Shown: positions 1 through 6,320 of the stretch, piece after piece
How the letters are laid out: every line of letters begins with the position of its first letter
Position numbering within the stretch: the first letter of the stretch is position 1
Assembly: GCA_014379915.1 (NCBI GenBank)
Contig: JACMKV010000456.1
Location: forward strand, 1 to 16,574
DNA length: 16,574 nucleotides
Direction: 5' to 3'
Origin: Burkholderiales bacterium
GTDB taxonomy: Bacteria; Pseudomonadota; Gammaproteobacteria; Burkholderiales; JACMKV01
Notes under the pieces: model-generated
What the model saw: the letters and a program-made list of their open reading frames with translations, nothing else
The model's database searches: none
Told to the model about the DNA's origin: nothing
Program-made: the position numbers and the translations under genes

Positions 1-466
1 CAACACGGCTGCTGGATGAATGCGAATATTGTAGGGAAGGCTCGAGAATCAGCGAGTTTCTGGGAGTGAGTACGCCCCGACTTGCAACGAGCGCAGGAAT
101 TTCCGGAGCTTGCGCCGACGCATCGGGCGCTTGCCCCACGGGTTGCGGTGTCGCCGCTCTTTGTTCAGGTGAAGTTTTTTCCTGTGAGTGCGCGGCACTC
201 TGACCAGGCGCTGGTTTACCGGTTATCTGTGTTTGCAGCGCGTTTAAACGTCGCTGCTGTTCCGCGAGGGCCCGCTTTGTCGCGGCCAGTTTTGCCTCCT
301 GCTCTTCAAGAGCGCGTCTTTCGGCGGCCAACTCGTTGCTTTGCGCCTCGAGTTGCTGCTTCAATTGCTCGAGATCAAGCTGCTGATCCTGAGCAATAGC
401 AGGGCTGACGAGCATCACGCCGATCAGGCCGGCAATGGTTATGATTTTCTTGGAGTGCTTATTCAT
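1..466 (-). CDS. Exported coiled-coil protein, N-terminal part (cut by window edge)
   Basis: The frame opens with ATG at 464-466 on the minus strand and stays open to the left edge, so only about 155 N-terminal residues are visible. Residues 1-25 form a signal peptide (MNKHSKK, a hydrophobic stretch, then cleavage after AIA). Residues of roughly 28-75 are rich in Gln, Glu, Leu and Ala with heptad-like spacing (LEQLKQQLEAQ, ALEEQEAKLAA) and should form a coiled coil. A Pro/Ala/Gln-rich linker follows, then GVLTPRNSLILEPSLQYSHS. That last segment resembles the first strand of outer-membrane barrels in the 'MetA-pathway of phenol degradation/transporter' group, where an N-terminal coiled coil before a barrel is known (for example FapF). 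The signal peptide and coiled coil are seen; the outer-membrane barrel is an inference, because the barrel itself is outside the window. A candidate promoter lies at 549-579. Confidence 0.75.
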   Translation of the reverse strand, partial: MNKHSKKIITIAGLIGVMLVSPAIAQDQQLDLEQLKQQLEAQSNELAAERRALEEQEAKLAATKRALAEQQRRLNALQTQITGKPAPGQSAAHSQEKTSPEQRAATPQPVGQAPDASAQAPEIPALVASRGVLTPRNSLILEPSLQYSHSSSSRV

Positions 467-548
467 CGTTCGCCCGACTCCCTAGCTGCGAAAATTGTAA
501 TAAGAACCAGTAAAAGACCTGCAATGCTACGCGCTTAGCGCCGCCTTT

Positions 549-579
549 ATTATAAGCACGATCAAGTTCAAAACATCAA
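549..579 (-). promoter_or_regulatory. Candidate sigma70 promoter for the left-edge exported protein
   Basis: On the minus strand a perfect TATAAT (549-554) is preceded by TTGATG (574-579) with a 19-nt spacer, longer than the optimal 17. The predicted start would leave a leader of about 75 nt before the ATG at 466. The -10 is convincing; the long spacer lowers confidence. Confidence 0.4.
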
Positions 580-632
580 GGAAGGATAATTGCGCATAGG
601 GAGTTTCAGTGCCTTGCGTGTCTAGAAGTCAT

Positions 633-649
633 GCGACAGACCCTGTCGC
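633..649. repeat. Perfect 7-bp hairpin
   Basis: GCGACAG, a 3-nt loop, then CTGTCGC, beside the terminator at 663-695 in the non-coding stretch between 467 and 716. It has no T-tract of its own. It could be a second stabilising 3' hairpin or a protein-binding palindrome; the role is unknown. Apart from this hairpin, the promoter at 549-579 and the terminator, I see nothing else in 467-716. Confidence 0.5.
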
Positions 650-662
650 GGATGAATCAGCG

Positions 663-695
663 AAAAAAAACGCTCCGCAGAACTGCGGGGCGTTT
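663..695 (-). terminator. Rho-independent terminator after the lipoprotein gene
   Basis: Reading the minus strand, an 11-bp stem (ACGCCCCGCAG pairing with CTGCGGAGCGT, one G-T wobble) with a GC-closed tetraloop is followed by eight T. It lies about 20 nt past the stop codon of the lipoprotein gene. Confidence 0.85.
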
Positions 696-716
696 AGGTT
701 TTGAAAATGCTTAGGC

Positions 717-1016
717 TTACTTGTTGGCCTTCGGCTCGTTCGGGGTGTTGCCGGTCGGGTTGCTTGAGCTCGAATTCTTACCGGGACCAGACGGCGGAAC
801 GGCAGAGGGGCTAGTCGACGACGGGGATTTGCTCATCGTATCGGAACCAGACGGGCCAGAAGGCCCAGCGGAGCCGGTTGGCGGCGGCGCCGGAGTTATC
901 GTCGTGCTAGTCGTAGAAGACGTCGAGGCGCCAGGCTTGCTGACTTTGGGCTCGTCTTGTTGTGCACATGCACCAAGCGCGAGCGCGGCGACTGCTAGAA
1001 GGGCTGTATATTTCAT
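717..1016 (-). CDS. Small low-complexity lipoprotein
   Basis: This 99-residue protein has a lipoprotein signal: a short positive start (MKYT), a hydrophobic core and lipobox LGAC with Cys17, so it should be lipid-anchored after signal peptidase II cleavage. The mature part is almost entirely Ser, Thr, Pro, Gly and Asn with repeated GPSGPSG and SSTS runs, and looks intrinsically disordered. No enzymatic domain is visible, and I do not recognise a family. The ATG at 1014-1016 has a good ribosome-binding site (AGGAG, six bases upstream). It lies 54 nt downstream of the EF-hand protein gene with no terminator between, so the two are probably co-transcribed, ending at the strong terminator at 663-695. 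A surface tether or spacer role would fit but is speculation. Confidence 0.8.
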   Translation of the reverse strand: MKYTALLAVAALALGACAQQDEPKVSKPGASTSSTTSTTITPAPPPTGSAGPSGPSGSDTMSKSPSSTSPSAVPPSGPGKNSSSSNPTGNTPNEPKANK

Positions 1017-1070
1017 AAAATTCTCCTGTGGGAAGTTAAAGTTATGCGGTCAGCTTGCGCTGCCCATGGG

Positions 1071-1598
1071 TTACTTGGATTGCTTATCTTTTTCCATACC
1101 CTCTTTTTTTGATGTTGTTGCCGACGTACCGCTATCGCCCGTGGGGCCAGCTGCGCCGGTTGTTTTCGGTTCCGCAGAACCGGAGCTACTTTTTGCCTGG
1201 AGGAATTTTTCCATCTCATCCGGTGTGACCAGGTTGTCGCTGTCGCTATCGATCTGTCCCCAGTGCGTATTTCCGCTTGTTCCGGCAGATGTCGAATCAG
1301 CAGCGGAAGCAGCCTCTTTCTTACCAGCAGGGCCCGCCTGACCTTTGCCTTGCCCGTCGGTCTTCGCAGCCGGATGCGCGTTATCAACCGTCTCCAGGCC
1401 TGGTTGCTTGGTTGGCGTAGCGGCTTTCTGTTCAGCGCCGGTAGCCGGGTGGCTTTTATCCAGACTTTCCAGTTTAGGATCCTGTGCTCCACCTGCATCC
1501 GCTTTTGATTTTTCATCTGCGGCAAATAGCGAGCCGCTAAGTCCAATGGCACCCACGATCAGTACGGTACGCGTAGATTTTTTAAAATTATTCGTCAC
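1071..1598 (-). CDS. Exported low-complexity protein with one EF-hand loop
   Basis: The product is about 175 residues, with an N-terminal signal peptide (NNFKKSTRT, hydrophobic core, likely cleavage near SLFA/ADE). The rest is rich in Ala, Lys, Ser, Thr and Gly and probably disordered, apart from a canonical calcium-binding EF-hand loop at about residues 117-128: DSDSDNLVTPDE, with Asp at positions 1, 3 and 5 and Glu at 12, followed by a helix (MEKFLQAK). Two related 14-residue units (PKLESLDKSHPATG and PGLETVDNAHPAAK) lie at about 41-54 and 66-79. The start is uncertain. A TTG at 1605-1607 overlaps the GGAGG; the GTG used here (1596-1598) is only two bases from it; an ACG at 1593-1595 has ideal spacing. 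The family is unknown to me; calcium binding is inferred from the loop alone. Apparent operon with the lipoprotein downstream. Confidence 0.75.
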   Translation of the reverse strand: MTNNFKKSTRTVLIVGAIGLSGSLFAADEKSKADAGGAQDPKLESLDKSHPATGAEQKAATPTKQPGLETVDNAHPAAKTDGQGKGQAGPAGKKEAASAADSTSAGTSGNTHWGQIDSDSDNLVTPDEMEKFLQAKSSSGSAEPKTTGAAGPTGDSGTSATTSKKEGMEKDKQSK

Positions 1599-1664
1599 AA
1601 CCTCCAATGTTTATTATTACAAGCTGCGCCCGCAGACCTGTTACGTGTAATAGAGGCAATAGCC

Positions 1665-1682
1665 ATACCAAGTAAATGGTAT
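1665..1682. promoter_or_regulatory. 6-bp inverted repeat upstream of the EF-hand gene
   Basis: ATACCA, six bases, TGGTAT: a perfect dyad about 65 nt upstream of the EF-hand gene on the minus strand, followed by a weaker 5-bp dyad (CTGAT/ATCAG, 1715-1730). The AT-rich setting suits an operator, but no matching promoter could be assigned with confidence. The rest of the gap 1608-1845 shows no gene. Confidence 0.3.
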
Positions 1683-1845
1683 ATCTAAATATCAGCTACT
1701 TACGATAGAAAAAACTGATTTCGCTATCAGGAGTTGTCGTGGGTATCAGAGCTTCAATTCCTCCCTATAGTTATCATACTGATTCGCAGAGATTTTTCGC
1801 GTCTCGAAACGACGACAGCATTTTTTCAAATGTGATTTCGCGAGT

Positions 1846-1876
1846 AAAAAAACGGCCCATCGGGGCCGTTTTTTTT
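1846..1876. terminator. Bidirectional rho-independent terminator
   Basis: A seven-base stem (ACGGCCC/GGGCCGT) with a four-base loop is flanked by seven A on the left and eight T on the right, so it can work in both directions. It lies 17 nt past the DUF1328 stop codon and most likely ends the BON-DUF1328 transcript on the minus strand. Confidence 0.85.
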
Positions 1877-1892
1877 GCCTGCAGATCTCGCG

Positions 1893-2060
1893 TTAAGGGC
1901 CTCTTCGCATCAGTCCGACAATAAGTGAGATCACGAATACGGCGAGGAAAATAAAGAAAAGAATCTTCGCGATTTCGGTTGCTCCAGCAGAAATGCCGGT
2001 GAATCCGAACAGCGCCGCGATTAGCGCGATTACAAAAAAGATAACGGCCCAGCGTAACAT
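1893..2060 (-). CDS. DUF1328 (YtjA-type) small membrane protein
   Basis: This 55-residue frame is easy to miss because of its size. It begins MLRWAVIFFVIALIAALFGF and has two hydrophobic segments (about residues 4-20 and 33-50) separated by a short polar turn with TGISAGATEIAK, ending in RRGP. This is the pattern of the DUF1328/YtjA family of two-helix inner-membrane proteins (about 50-60 aa). These are widespread in proteobacteria, often next to stress-related genes, and have no established biochemical role. The ATG has a strong GGAGG ribosome-binding site. The BON-domain gene ends 70 nt upstream with no terminator between, and a strong terminator follows immediately, so the two genes form a likely operon. 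The membrane location follows from the sequence; a stress role is inferred from family context. Confidence 0.9.
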   Translation of the reverse strand: MLRWAVIFFVIALIAALFGFTGISAGATEIAKILFFIFLAVFVISLIVGLMRRGP

Positions 2061-2130
2061 TTTGCCCTCCTCGTTTAGTGATAGTGGAACTTGGATGCCG
2101 AGGCAACAATACGTGCGCGGCTAGACAAGG

Positions 2131-2946
2131 CTATATGCTGCCCGGAGTCATCGCATCGAACACCGGATTTGGAACGTGCGGCAAGGGTCGGTAACGCGCT
2201 AACGGGCTTGAATCAAACAACCGATGCGCTATCAATTCGTTATCCACGGAACGAACTTTCGCAGCCTCTGCACGCGCCAGATTCATTTCCCCGTGTCCCA
2301 TGCCACCTCTGCTTGGCTTCGAGACATTTTTGACGCTGAGCTGATTATTGACGGCGTTAACGCCTTCCGTCTGACCGGCGATTTTCATCACTTTATCCAA
2401 CTGAGCCTTGGTCTCCACCTGCCCACTCAGGGTAACGACACCTCGATTGGTGTCTACGTCTATCATCAAACCCTTGATTTCGGCATCGGCGACCAAAGCG
2501 GTTTTTACCTTGCCGGTAATGATGCCGTCATCGACGGCACGACCAAGGGTGCGCTTTTCGTTGCCCTTTGCGCCTGCATTGGAAGCGACAGAATCCCGAC
2601 CCACTACCAGGCTATTACTCACCGATTCCACGCCCTGCACCTCGGCCGCCAATTTCTCGGCGTGATCGATCTGCGCTGCGTCGTCGACCTCGCCTTTCAG
2701 AGTAACGACACCATTTTTAGTATCGACATCGATCTGCAGTCCATCGACGCGTTTATCTGTCAGCAACGAGGTTTTGACCCGCGCGGTGATCATCGCATCG
2801 CTGGCGAATTCACGTGCCTCCTGCTGAGCCTTGGCGCGCGGGTCCGGATCGGCGCTCAGCGAGACAGACATGGGTAGAAAAATGCAGCTTGCCACAATCG
2901 CGGCCGCTATCGGCTGGAACTTCGGCCGGAATTTCTTCGAGGACAT
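2131..2946 (-). CDS. Periplasmic protein with two BON domains (OsmY-like)
   Basis: The product is 271 residues. A signal peptide covers residues 1 to about 31 (positive start, hydrophobic core, VSLSA/DPD). Two BON repeats follow at about 50-117 and 138-206, each with the family pattern of a helix (ITARVKTSLLTD; ITGKVKTALVAD), then LxIDVDTxxGVVTLxGxV, then a helix and a GVxxVxNxL strand. BON proteins such as OsmY are periplasmic, stress-induced and thought to bind lipids or membranes. The start has a good GGAGGG site five bases upstream. Residues from about 207 on (PSRGGMGHG to the end) are not BON-like and are rich in Arg, Pro and His; most two-BON proteins stop soon after the second repeat, so this tail may be readthrough of a lost stop or lineage-specific. 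Likely operon with DUF1328. Confidence 0.88.
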   Translation of the reverse strand: MSSKKFRPKFQPIAAAIVASCIFLPMSVSLSADPDPRAKAQQEAREFASDAMITARVKTSLLTDKRVDGLQIDVDTKNGVVTLKGEVDDAAQIDHAEKLAAEVQGVESVSNSLVVGRDSVASNAGAKGNEKRTLGRAVDDGIITGKVKTALVADAEIKGLMIDVDTNRGVVTLSGQVETKAQLDKVMKIAGQTEGVNAVNNQLSVKNVSKPSRGGMGHGEMNLARAEAAKVRSVDNELIAHRLFDSSPLARYRPLPHVPNPVFDAMTPGSI

Positions 2947-3057
2947 TTATCCCTCCGTTATATGGACTCGTGCGTGTTTGCGATCTTTTTAGCAATCAAT
3001 GTGCCACCGTTCTCTGCTAGCAATAATGCAGCAAGAAGTTGAAACTCACTGAAAAAA

Positions 3058-3080
3058 TTACATGTAGTGTAAGAATTACA
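3058..3080. promoter_or_regulatory. TTACA/TGTAA dyad cluster in the BON upstream region
   Basis: TTACA, five bases, TGTAA, three bases, TTACA lies between the divergent BON gene and the PilZ-like gene. The first half contains the palindrome TACATGTA (3059-3066). It is in an AT-rich patch of an otherwise GC-rich region and could be an operator for either gene. No clear -35/-10 pair could be assigned. The rest of 2947-3222 shows no gene. Confidence 0.3.
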
Positions 3081-3222
3081 GCGGCATAACGGCTGGATGG
3101 GGAACGGAGGGTAAATCTGATCCGTTCAATTCCGCCGATACGATGAGAAATAAGACTACGCGAGTATTGCGCGCGACCAGCATCGGGTGCCATCATCGCC
3201 GCATAGTTGGAGGAGGGCTGGT

Positions 3223-4782
3223 TTGCTTAAATGGATAAGAAAACTGAGCGGCGCGGATTACCGCGCGGTCATTGACCTCAAACAAACAAGGAAACTGATC
3301 GCGGAGTTGCCCGCCGAGAATTCCTTCAAGTGTCTCGAGGAGCTCGGTTACGCGTTGGAGTCGTTGCGCGACTCGGAAGGAGCGGAACTGGCCGCGACGC
3401 TGGAGACCATCGATCTGATCGATCATGCCGCGAAGCCGCATTACGGCAAGCTGAGTCAGGAATACCACGCATCGCGCTTGCACAAGTATCAGGAAAATCT
3501 ACTGTGGACCACCATCTTTCAGTTCTGCAAGCAACTCGGCGGCGCTTATCTCGATTGCACCGAAGCTTTCAATACCACAGAGAGAAATCAAGCCGGCCTC
3601 GAAAGCCGTCTACCGGTGATTGCCACACGGACGACTGCTGCGCTGGCTGTGCAGTTGAAGTGGGGCCTGCTGCGCTACGGCCCGGTCGACGGGCAGATAT
3701 GGGCTGATCTCGGCAAAGTCTACGCATTTGCCGAGGCGCGCGCCATTCATCGAACCGAGAACTCGATGTATCCGGCGCTTTACGGGGCTTCGTCGGTCTG
3801 CCGCGAATTCCTGAAAGCCTTGATGCTCGCCGTCTCGTCCACGGACAAGCTTCTGCCCATTCAGCTGGAGATCGCCGAGCGCGTCGTAAGCCATTTTTCC
3901 GGCTGGTTCGCGATCGAGTTAAGCCCTAGCCCCAGCACCCCCTATTACTTCGATCTGAATGGCAGTGCGCCGCCCACGCGTCGCCTACAGGACGCCGAGC
4001 TGGATGGCAACCTGCGCTTTTTTGGCCCAGGGAAAAGTTCGCGCGAACTCGACAATCTGATTCATTCGGTCAGGATCGGGCAAACGCCGGACGAGTTGAA
4101 TCTTGGCCCTGCCTACACGCAGCGCGCCGTGATCGCGGTCCTTCGCCATCTCGCCCAGTTCTGGGCGACGAAGCCGCCGGCGCGCAAAGCCGAACGGCGC
4201 AATTCGATGAACCGGCTTGCCGTGCTGCATGGCTATGAGCGAATCTTCAACACGCTGTGTGGGCGTGGTGAAGACGGCGCCGAAAAAGACAGCGCCGAAA
4301 GCTGGATCGCGCAAAACATCAGCGCGGGAGGCTATGGCGCAGTCATTGAACACATCAAAGGCGACTGGCTCCGCGTCGGCGGCCTCGTCGGCATCAAAAC
4401 CGAAACGGAGCGCGAATGGGGCATCGGCATTATCCGCCGCCTAAGCCGCGATTCGCAGCACCAGCGCCATGTCGGAATCGAGGTTTTGTCACGCTCGGCC
4501 CAGCCCGCACAATTATTCGACATTCAGGCTGCTACCGAATGCGCGCTGGACGGCGGTGGAGGCGGGAAGAAGGATGCTGAGATGCCCTGCATGTTGCTGT
4601 CATTCGAGCCGGCCGACAGCGGCGAAGTCAACGTCCTGCTGCAGCCCGGTTGCTTCAATGCCGAACAAAGCTACGAGTTGCGTGTGCGCGAGCAAAGCTT
4701 TTTGCTCGCACCGGAAAAGCTGGTTGAGGAAGGCGAGGAATACGATCTCGGCCAGTTCCGGCTGATGCAGCGCCTGGCCTAG
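3223..4782 (+). CDS. Conserved protein with PilZ-like C-terminal region
   Basis: This is a cytosolic-looking protein of 519 residues with no signal peptide or membrane segment. The N-terminal two-thirds (to about residue 320) are mostly helical, with no domain I can name. The region from about 325 to 450 resembles a PilZ barrel: NISAGGYGAVI at 365-375 fits the (D/N)xSxxG motif, followed by WLRVGGLVGIKTE, WGIGIIRRLSRD and HVGIEVLSRS. The usual RxxxR motif is not clean (RRNSMNR lies about 40 residues upstream), so binding of cyclic di-GMP is uncertain. Similar large proteins with an atypical PilZ part occur in betaproteobacteria. I chose the TTG at 3223, five bases after GGAGGAGGG, over a GTG at 3187 that lies before that site. 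The stop codon shares CTAG with the convergent esterase gene. Confidence 0.8.
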   Translation: MLKWIRKLSGADYRAVIDLKQTRKLIAELPAENSFKCLEELGYALESLRDSEGAELAATLETIDLIDHAAKPHYGKLSQEYHASRLHKYQENLLWTTIFQFCKQLGGAYLDCTEAFNTTERNQAGLESRLPVIATRTTAALAVQLKWGLLRYGPVDGQIWADLGKVYAFAEARAIHRTENSMYPALYGASSVCREFLKALMLAVSSTDKLLPIQLEIAERVVSHFSGWFAIELSPSPSTPYYFDLNGSAPPTRRLQDAELDGNLRFFGPGKSSRELDNLIHSVRIGQTPDELNLGPAYTQRAVIAVLRHLAQFWATKPPARKAERRNSMNRLAVLHGYERIFNTLCGRGEDGAEKDSAESWIAQNISAGGYGAVIEHIKGDWLRVGGLVGIKTETEREWGIGIIRRLSRDSQHQRHVGIEVLSRSAQPAQLFDIQAATECALDGGGGGKKDAEMPCMLLSFEPADSGEVNVLLQPGCFNAEQSYELRVREQSFLLAPEKLVEEGEEYDLGQFRLMQRLA

Positions 4783-5438
4783 TCTTTCAGCACGTCATCG
4801 AACCAGAGGTCGATGTCCGCGATTTCTTCACTGCATACCGAGTGCTGCATCGGATATTCGTGCCATTCCACCGCATAGCCGTGTTGCTGCAAAATCGCGC
4901 GAGAGGAGGCGCCGAGTGCCAACGGAATAACGTTGTCATACGTGCCGTGCGCAATGAAGATCGACATTCCATGATTTTCGCCGCGTCGTTCAGCCGCCAG
5001 GGTTTTCCCGAGTGGTAGATAGGTAGACAGCGCCAGAATACCGGCCAGCCGCTGCGCGTAACGCAGGCCGGATTGCAGAGCGATCGCGCCGCCTTGTGAA
5101 AAGCCCGCCAGCACAATCTTGCCCGGTGCTATGCCGCGCTCGATTTCGTGCTCGATCAATTGGCCGATTATGCCCTGGGATTTTCGCACACCGGCTTCAT
5201 CTTCCCGCTGCGCAAGGTTCTGGTCGCTAATGTCATACCACGCGCGCATGACGTAGCCGCCATTGATCGTCACCGCTTGCATCGGCGCGTGCGGGAAAAT
5301 GAAGCGAGTCGGAAGCGGCAGGTGGAGCTGGCCGGCGATCGGCGCGAAATCATTGCCATCGGCGCCCAGGCCATGCAGCCATATCACACTGGCCCGCGGG
5401 TTTGGTCCGGTCTCGATTTCAATTGCGGCTGTATTCAT
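4779..5438 (-). CDS. Serine carboxylesterase / phospholipase family hydrolase
   Basis: A 219-residue alpha/beta hydrolase of the carboxylesterase/phospholipase type 2 family (acyl-protein thioesterase, YpfH and EstB relatives). These enzymes hydrolyse short-chain esters or thioesters in the cytosol. The family start is seen (VIWLHGLGADGNDF, residues 18-31; the HGLG supplies oxyanion-hole contacts). The catalytic triad is complete: Ser114 in GFSQGG, Asp168 in HGTYDNVIP and His199 in MQHSV. Length is normal for the family. It lies 17 nt downstream of the mogA-like gene on the same strand and is probably translated from a shared mRNA; its own ribosome-binding site is weak. The two functions have no obvious biochemical link. 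The natural substrate cannot be told from sequence. Confidence 0.93.
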   Translation of the reverse strand: MNTAAIEIETGPNPRASVIWLHGLGADGNDFAPIAGQLHLPLPTRFIFPHAPMQAVTINGGYVMRAWYDISDQNLAQREDEAGVRKSQGIIGQLIEHEIERGIAPGKIVLAGFSQGGAIALQSGLRYAQRLAGILALSTYLPLGKTLAAERRGENHGMSIFIAHGTYDNVIPLALGASSRAILQQHGYAVEWHEYPMQHSVCSEEIADIDLWFDDVLKD

Positions 5439-5455
5439 AGTTCTGCGTTCATCAG

Positions 5456-6010
5456 TTATTTCTTTTCCCGGAGTGCTGATTTGGGGCGAAAAGCCCTGAC
5501 GATTTCTTCATGGGTTTCGATGTACGGTCCGCCGATCAGGTCGATGCAATAAGGGACTGCGGCAAACACGCCGTCCAGCGTTTCCTTGATCGCCTTCGGC
5601 TGACCTGGCAGGTTCAACATTAGCGTTTTGCCGCGAACGGCGCCGACTTGACGCGACAGGATGGCAGTCGGAACGTATTTCAGGCTGACCGCGCGCATCT
5701 GCTCGCCGAAGCCGGGCAGTTCGCGGTCGGCAACCGCCAGTGTCGCTTCCGGTGTCACGTCCCGTGGCGCCGGGCCGGTGCCGCCAGTCGTTAACACGAG
5801 GTGGCAACCGATCTGGTCCGCCAGCTCGCAAAGCGTTGACTCGATGATTGCGCGTTCGTCCGGGACAATTCGGGTCACCGCTTTCCAGCGCGTCGCCAGC
5901 GCCAGCTCCAACCACGCCGTCAGCGCCGGGATGCCCTGATCTTCGTACACGCCTTGCGATGCGCGGTCGCTGATCGTCACCAGGCCGATGACGATTTCTT
6001 GTTCGTCCAT
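5456..6010 (-). CDS. mogA: Molybdopterin adenylyltransferase (MogA/MoaB family)
   Basis: This 184-residue protein belongs to the MogA/MoaB family, which adenylates molybdopterin with ATP before molybdenum insertion in molybdenum cofactor synthesis. Family landmarks are IGLVTISDRAS (8-18), TTGGTGPAPRDVTPEAT (74-90), which holds the GGTG phosphate-binding loop and the DVTPEAT motif, and LNLPGQPKAI near residue 140. MoaB and MogA are hard to separate by eye; the C-terminal GGPYIETHEEIVRAFRPK extension and length favour MogA. The start is the ATG at 6008-6010, giving MDEQEIVIGLV as in family members; an in-frame ATG 24 bases upstream adds a non-family segment. No other molybdenum cofactor genes are in the window, and it is followed by the esterase. 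Confidence 0.92.
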   Translation of the reverse strand: MDEQEIVIGLVTISDRASQGVYEDQGIPALTAWLELALATRWKAVTRIVPDERAIIESTLCELADQIGCHLVLTTGGTGPAPRDVTPEATLAVADRELPGFGEQMRAVSLKYVPTAILSRQVGAVRGKTLMLNLPGQPKAIKETLDGVFAAVPYCIDLIGGPYIETHEEIVRAFRPKSALREKK

Positions 6011-6077
6011 ATTTGCTGTACAGGAAATCGGCATCGTAACGCGGCGTGCCGGCGCTGCAAAGCACCGGGGTTGCGGC

Positions 6078-6106
6078 TTGCCCAGTCACGCTCTGCTACC
6101 TATACT
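6078..6106 (+). promoter_or_regulatory. Candidate sigma70 promoter for the EF-G-like gene
   Basis: TTGCCC (6078-6083), a 17-nt spacer, then TATACT (6101-6106). Transcription would begin near 6113, giving a leader of about 208 nt before the ATG at 6321, which would contain the whole inverted-repeat element at 6123-6308. It is a reasonable but unproven match (4/6 and 5/6). Confidence 0.45.
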
Positions 6107-6122
6107 GAAACCGGACATTCGC

Positions 6123-6308
6123 AGTGTCCTGAGTTGCTAGTCCGCGGATTAATCAGAATGACCTTTGAAGCTGGCAATGAAAAGTGCCGAAATCGGTGCC
6201 AGACAAGGCGCGAACCCCACCCAGGTTGGACACCTGGCGAGGATTCGCAACGCGGTATGGCGGCGATTCTCGGCATCTTTTCTGTAGCGACGCGCAACTC
6301 AGGACACT
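6123..6308 (+). repeat. Inverted-repeat-bounded leader element upstream of the EF-G-like gene
   Basis: Two perfectly complementary 15-base arms, AGTGTCCTGAGTTGC (6123-6137) and GCAACTCAGGACACT (6294-6308), enclose 156 bases. The interior holds a compound hairpin at 6210-6248 (GCGAA/TTCGC outer stem, CC/GG, then CCAGGT/ACCTGG with a five-base loop). The right arm ends directly before the Shine-Dalgarno AGGAG of the next gene. The left arm has two other partners: GGACA at 6113-6117 and GGACAC at 6228-6233. No protein-coding frame inside looks real. It could be a miniature transposable element with terminal repeats, though no target duplication is visible, or a structured mRNA leader. Apart from this and the promoter, 6011-6320 holds nothing I can name. 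Confidence 0.6.
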
Positions 6309-6320
6309 AGGAGCGGGGCC

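Noticed and set aside
721..1552. Long plus-strand frame at 721-1341 and a second minus-strand frame at 1013-1552
   Set aside because: They overlap the exported proteins with signal peptides and good ribosome-binding sites; they are by-products of low-complexity coding sequence.
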